A stretch of DNA of 64,000 nucleotides from Bacillus ndiopicus (GTDB lineage Bacteria; Bacillota; Bacilli; Bacillales_A; Planococcaceae): assembly GCF_000612805.1 (NCBI RefSeq), contig NZ_HG964403.1, forward strand, positions 248,001 to 312,000, written 5' to 3'. The translations under genes were made by a program, and so were the position numbers. The first letter of the stretch is position 1. The number at the start of each line of letters is the position of its first letter. The notes under the pieces were generated by a model. It was given only the letters and a program-made list of their open reading frames with translations. It was not told the DNA's origin and did not search any database. Below, piece by piece: positions 61,801-64,000 of this stretch.

Positions 61801-64000
61801 AAAAGAAGTTGCAGTTGATGGCTATAAGCCAATAAATACACAAGAGATACGCATTTTCAATGAAACTAACTTCCTTACAAATGGTGGGAAATATTATGAA
61901 GTAGTTAATGAAGCGGATGTACCAGGACCAAGCTGTACAATTTTTGAGATCGAAGTGTTCAACATTGACGGCAAGCCAATTACAACTGGTGACGTTGTAC
62001 TGAAAAATATCCAAACGAGCGCAGAAACTACTCATAATGTAAATTCGGGGAAAGTAACATTACCGGCGAATTTCCTAGCAGGTACTTATCAAGTAACACA
62101 TTCAACAGAAGGTATACTGGGTGAGGTTGTAGTTAAGTATGATACAGATTGTAAAGATTTTGTGCAGCCAGCACCAGCATGTGATGACTTCATAGTTGTT
62201 GTTAAAGATGCAAACGGACAAATTCGTACAGACATCACAGAGTTAACATTAAAGCAAGGTTCTATTGAAGTGAAGCAAACACCTGACGCAAATGGTAAAT
62301 TCGTATTTGATTCAAATGGTAAAGACCCTGTTAATGGTGTAAAACCAGGTCAATATGATGTTTACGAAGGCAAGCAATATTTAGGTACTGTGACATTAAC
62401 CTATACAGAGGCTTGTGGTTATGAGTTTGTAATCACTCAAGCGCCAACATGTCCAATATTCACATTAACGGTGAAGGATATTGATGGTAAGTTAGTAACT
62501 GATGGAACTAAAGTAACTGTGAAAAAAGTAGATGGTACATCAGTAGTTACAGATGAATTAACTGTAAATGGTGAAATCACATTAGGAGATGGAACTATAG
62601 CAGGTGGCTTAGAGCCAGGTGAGTATACTGTTGAAGTAGGCGGTAAAGAGGTAGGTAAATTCACGACTAATGCAGATTGTAAAGCAGAGGTTCAACCATT
62701 ACCAGCATGTCCAGCATTTACATTGAGTATTGAAAATGAAGATGGACCATTAAAAGCAGGTACTAAGGTAGTAATTGAAAACAAAGCAACAAATGAACAA
62801 TTTGAAGCAACTGTTGTTACAGATGGTAAAATTACATTTGCAACGAATGAAAACGGCAAGCGATATACGATTGAGCCAGGTGAATATACAGTTGTATCCT
62901 ATGAGATTGAACCTGGGAAATCGGTATCATTTGGAGAGGATTTCACAGTTACTTATACTACAGATTGTAAGGATGAAGTGAAAAAACCTCGTGCATGTAC
63001 GCAATTTGAGATTACAGTAATTGGTCCAGATGGTACAACACCAAAGGTTAATACAAAAGTAATTGTAGAAGATGAAAATGGTGTTGAGAAAGAGTATACA
63101 ACAGATGGAGATGGCAAAATCACATTACCATCAACACAACAACCTGGAAAAGTAGTAGTTTATGAAGTAAATCCAGACAACTCAAAAGGTGAGAGAATTG
63201 ATGAAGTAACTGTGACTTATACCGACGATTGTAAAGGCACAGTAATCAAAAATTCTTGCTCAGACTTCACATTAACAATAAACAATAAAGATAATCAGCC
63301 AGTTGGTGCTAATGTGAAGATCACAATTAAGGATAAAGCTGGTGTAACTGTATTAACAGGTACGACTGATGCAAATGGTCAAATCAAATTTGCAGACAAA
63401 GCAAAATTAGAGCAAGACAAAGAGTATGATGTTTACAATGAAGCTGATGTGTTATTAGGCAGCATTAAAGTAAGCTACACTGATGAGGTATGTGGAGCAG
63501 TTGTGAAAGTACCTGAAAACGCTTGTCCACTATTTACATTAGAAATTCAAAATGTAAATGGTACACCACGTGCAAATGTTTCATTTGTTGTGAAAGACGC
63601 AACGGGTAAAACAATTGTAACAGGTACAACAGGCGCAGATGGTAAGGCAACAGTTCCTTATACAGTTGAACCAGGAACATATGATGTGTTTGAAGGTGCA
63701 ACAAAAATTAACTCGATTACTGTGAAGGATTGTGCAGCAGTTGTGAAGCCTAATCCACCAGTATATCCACCAGGTGGCGGTGGAGACGGAGGCACACCTC
63801 CAGGAACAGAAACTCCTGAGAAGCCGACAACACCTCCAACTGAAAAACCGGAGCCAGAAAAACCAACAACACCAGGTGAGGAAACTCCAGAGCCAGAGAA
63901 GCCAACGACACCAGGCGAAGAAACTCCAGAGCCAGAGAAACCAACGACACCAGGCGAGGAAACTCCAGAGCCAGAGAAGCCAACAACACCAGGTGAGGAA
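58820..64000 (+). CDS. Giant wall-anchored adhesin with cysteine-paired repeats (partial)
   Basis: 1,727 residues in one open frame, running off the window. AAAGGAGAGA precedes ATG 58820. The signal peptide ends near FADET (about 29). An acidic Thr/Pro linker leads to about five collagen-binding-adhesin-like domains (about 80-930), each with the pattern ITWxxxVN...DTL...L..G. One SpaA/Cna-B domain (about 935-1030; GDLKIKKIGYNPVTGE, YYKLKEVAVDGY) follows. Seven repeats of 82-96 residues (about 1035-1640) each start with a (P/N)xCxxF motif and end with a second cysteine (DCK or similar). A Gly-rich bridge leads to a Pro-rich wall-spanning array of 13-residue units (GEETPEPEKPTTP) from about 1686. 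An LPxTG anchor is expected downstream. Confidence 0.88.
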   Translation, partial: MRKKINIAMLTMLLVFQTFIGPLSVFADETTIPEQPPATEESDDTEVGGGAELGAGDETTTTPDSADVTVPQATPLNVGPFAAASMDGDVTLTFVNLITGGKTITNAAEAAGVEPTIGQAVDLNYDFAISGTSDYGVGSDFKFQLPPALLNFSPESLSGTVSLAEGDVEFSYTTVGNTVTLTLIKGEVLDGEEYQGKLNFKAWFDESGAKEGFDQVLEIPILGEDSIEIPFKFKPQINGNKQPLTKKGTPRITNGERFIDWEVWVNESGQELENATITDTLGEGHVLDGAVTIERYPFTLKDGLSNTSDDSKTASSLSDIVLDNGYYAYKLTYTTKVEREATKETEEFTNAATFKNNGSNVATRNIKVDHIYGTKLKKEAITEDKYNAKWEIQYNYFGSKFASKKITDTINGPHVIKDGTVQIFHVTVDTAGNGTKGTLVTPQPTIAITNGGKTLEVELESPNGEAYIIEYETELDDEFYVGPGESVSNSAKYDAEESSDGFRISEGIFTKNRSGINYDKKEITWTLTINAEKPMKDVVITDTITKIDGYTRQTLIEDSFTGLPSGVNPTDIVKDGKGYIDSFTLALGDLSQGRYTITYKTKFDIDANGATYGVYGNTADLDWKGSTDSYHLTKNANYDPGSSPTGKNGYKEGSFDHVEQVFNWKLAVNINKQPINGAILEDTILEGHKLVSGSVKVYKLDLTVSEKGQKAEELITGRTINETDKGFTLKFTENTTDAYIVEYQTEDEDEIIGHSGGGTYGNTAEFTTIDNKTFPFEATATVQHANKLITKDSPSQNSNEETITWTVKVNESHSTLGNPVTLTDKMSTNQLILKDTFEVREIKMNVQGIHSYGDWEQITPTFDEENNSFSLDLDLNQKGWEVRYTTFFTGGPDETFSNKASISYAGATNEAVNEAHQENIKFNFNDSSGAITATKGDLKIKKIGYNPVTGESKVLSNVEFIVYNRAGTVELQRGTTNEEGIVEFDQLRYGYYKLKEVAVDGYKPINTQEIRIFNETNFLTNGGKYYEVVNEADVPGPSCTIFEIEVFNIDGKPITTGDVVLKNIQTSAETTHNVNSGKVTLPANFLAGTYQVTHSTEGILGEVVVKYDTDCKDFVQPAPACDDFIVVVKDANGQIRTDITELTLKQGSIEVKQTPDANGKFVFDSNGKDPVNGVKPGQYDVYEGKQYLGTVTLTYTEACGYEFVITQAPTCPIFTLTVKDIDGKLVTDGTKVTVKKVDGTSVVTDELTVNGEITLGDGTIAGGLEPGEYTVEVGGKEVGKFTTNADCKAEVQPLPACPAFTLSIENEDGPLKAGTKVVIENKATNEQFEATVVTDGKITFATNENGKRYTIEPGEYTVVSYEIEPGKSVSFGEDFTVTYTTDCKDEVKKPRACTQFEITVIGPDGTTPKVNTKVIVEDENGVEKEYTTDGDGKITLPSTQQPGKVVVYEVNPDNSKGERIDEVTVTYTDDCKGTVIKNSCSDFTLTINNKDNQPVGANVKITIKDKAGVTVLTGTTDANGQIKFADKAKLEQDKEYDVYNEADVLLGSIKVSYTDEVCGAVVKVPENACPLFTLEIQNVNGTPRANVSFVVKDATGKTIVTGTTGADGKATVPYTVEPGTYDVFEGATKINSITVKDCAAVVKPNPPVYPPGGGGDGGTPPGTETPEKPTTPPTEKPEPEKPTTPGEETPEPEKPTTPGEETPEPEKPTTPGEETPEPEKPTTPGEE
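63875..64000 (+). repeat. 39-bp coding repeats in the adhesin stalk
   Basis: Units begin at 63875, 63914, 63953 and 63992, exactly 39 bases apart, coding GEETPEPEKPTTP. They differ only at synonymous positions (GGT/GGC, GAG/GAA, AAG/AAA). The array continues beyond the window. Confidence 0.9.

Noticed and set aside
58820-64000. Short opposite-strand and out-of-frame genes inside the adhesin
   Set aside because: They are shadows of a repetitive, biased coding sequence and lack ribosome sites.

Overview
The window comes from a low-GC, endospore-forming Bacillales chromosome. Sporulation and germination genes (gerQ, cwlJ, rsfA), bacillithiol synthesis (bshB2-yojF), T-box and preQ1 leaders and the gene content point to the Planococcaceae (Lysinibacillus/Solibacillus-like). 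The genus is an inference; no rRNA gene is present. I saw no tRNA, rRNA or CRISPR.

Layout. 1-4.4 kb: the end of topB, a decayed SprA-type protease relative, ybaK, yczE and kbl. 4.9-12.4 kb: a five-gene exopolysaccharide locus made of a UDP-amino-sugar dehydrogenase, a double NodB-domain lipoprotein, a PilZ-fused family 2 glycosyltransferase, a second deacetylase-like membrane protein and a GH18-like lipoprotein. The PilZ domain predicts cyclic-di-GMP control. 12.4-16.1 kb: divergent mtnE/mtnU, a repeat-rich gap and an SDR-type threonine dehydrogenase that should work with the kbl 11 kb upstream. 16.2-21.8 kb: the trpEDCFBA operon behind a tryptophan T-box, but trpE is a shrunken remnant without its catalytic core. 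21.9-22.5 kb: queT under a preQ1 riboswitch.

22.8-38.2 kb: a phage-derived block with ImmA/ImmR-type regulation, a late-regulator-like protein and a complete-looking siphovirus tail set (tail tube, frameshifted chaperones, tape measure, Dit, two fibres, Tal), then holin and endolysin. It has no integrase, replication, terminase, portal, capsid or neck genes. I read it as a candidate non-contractile (F-type) tailocin resembling Listeria monocin; a decayed prophage is the alternative. This is the best candidate in the window for an undescribed system.

38.5-57.9 kb: mostly housekeeping. It holds an ABC importer of the TrpXYZ type, a small kinase, a frameshifted NERD-domain gene, ilvA, a YjiH-family membrane protein, bshB2-yojF, pdxK, ung with ywdI/ywdK, a chemoreceptor, gerQ-cwlJ (cwlJ appears to start at ATC), hemQ, lipL, rsfA, a DUF1450 protein and ywfO. 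58.1-64 kb: a small secreted protein, then a long structured 5' leader in front of a giant adhesin (over 1,700 residues, running off the end). The adhesin has collagen-adhesin-like domains and seven repeats that each carry a cysteine pair, which is unusual for a Gram-positive surface protein.

Intergenic gaps carry several repeat families: two separate 20-21 bp tandem arrays, a roughly 230 bp dispersed element with a CAATTACG palindrome, and a short hairpin repeat (CTCCTGCGGTTACT).
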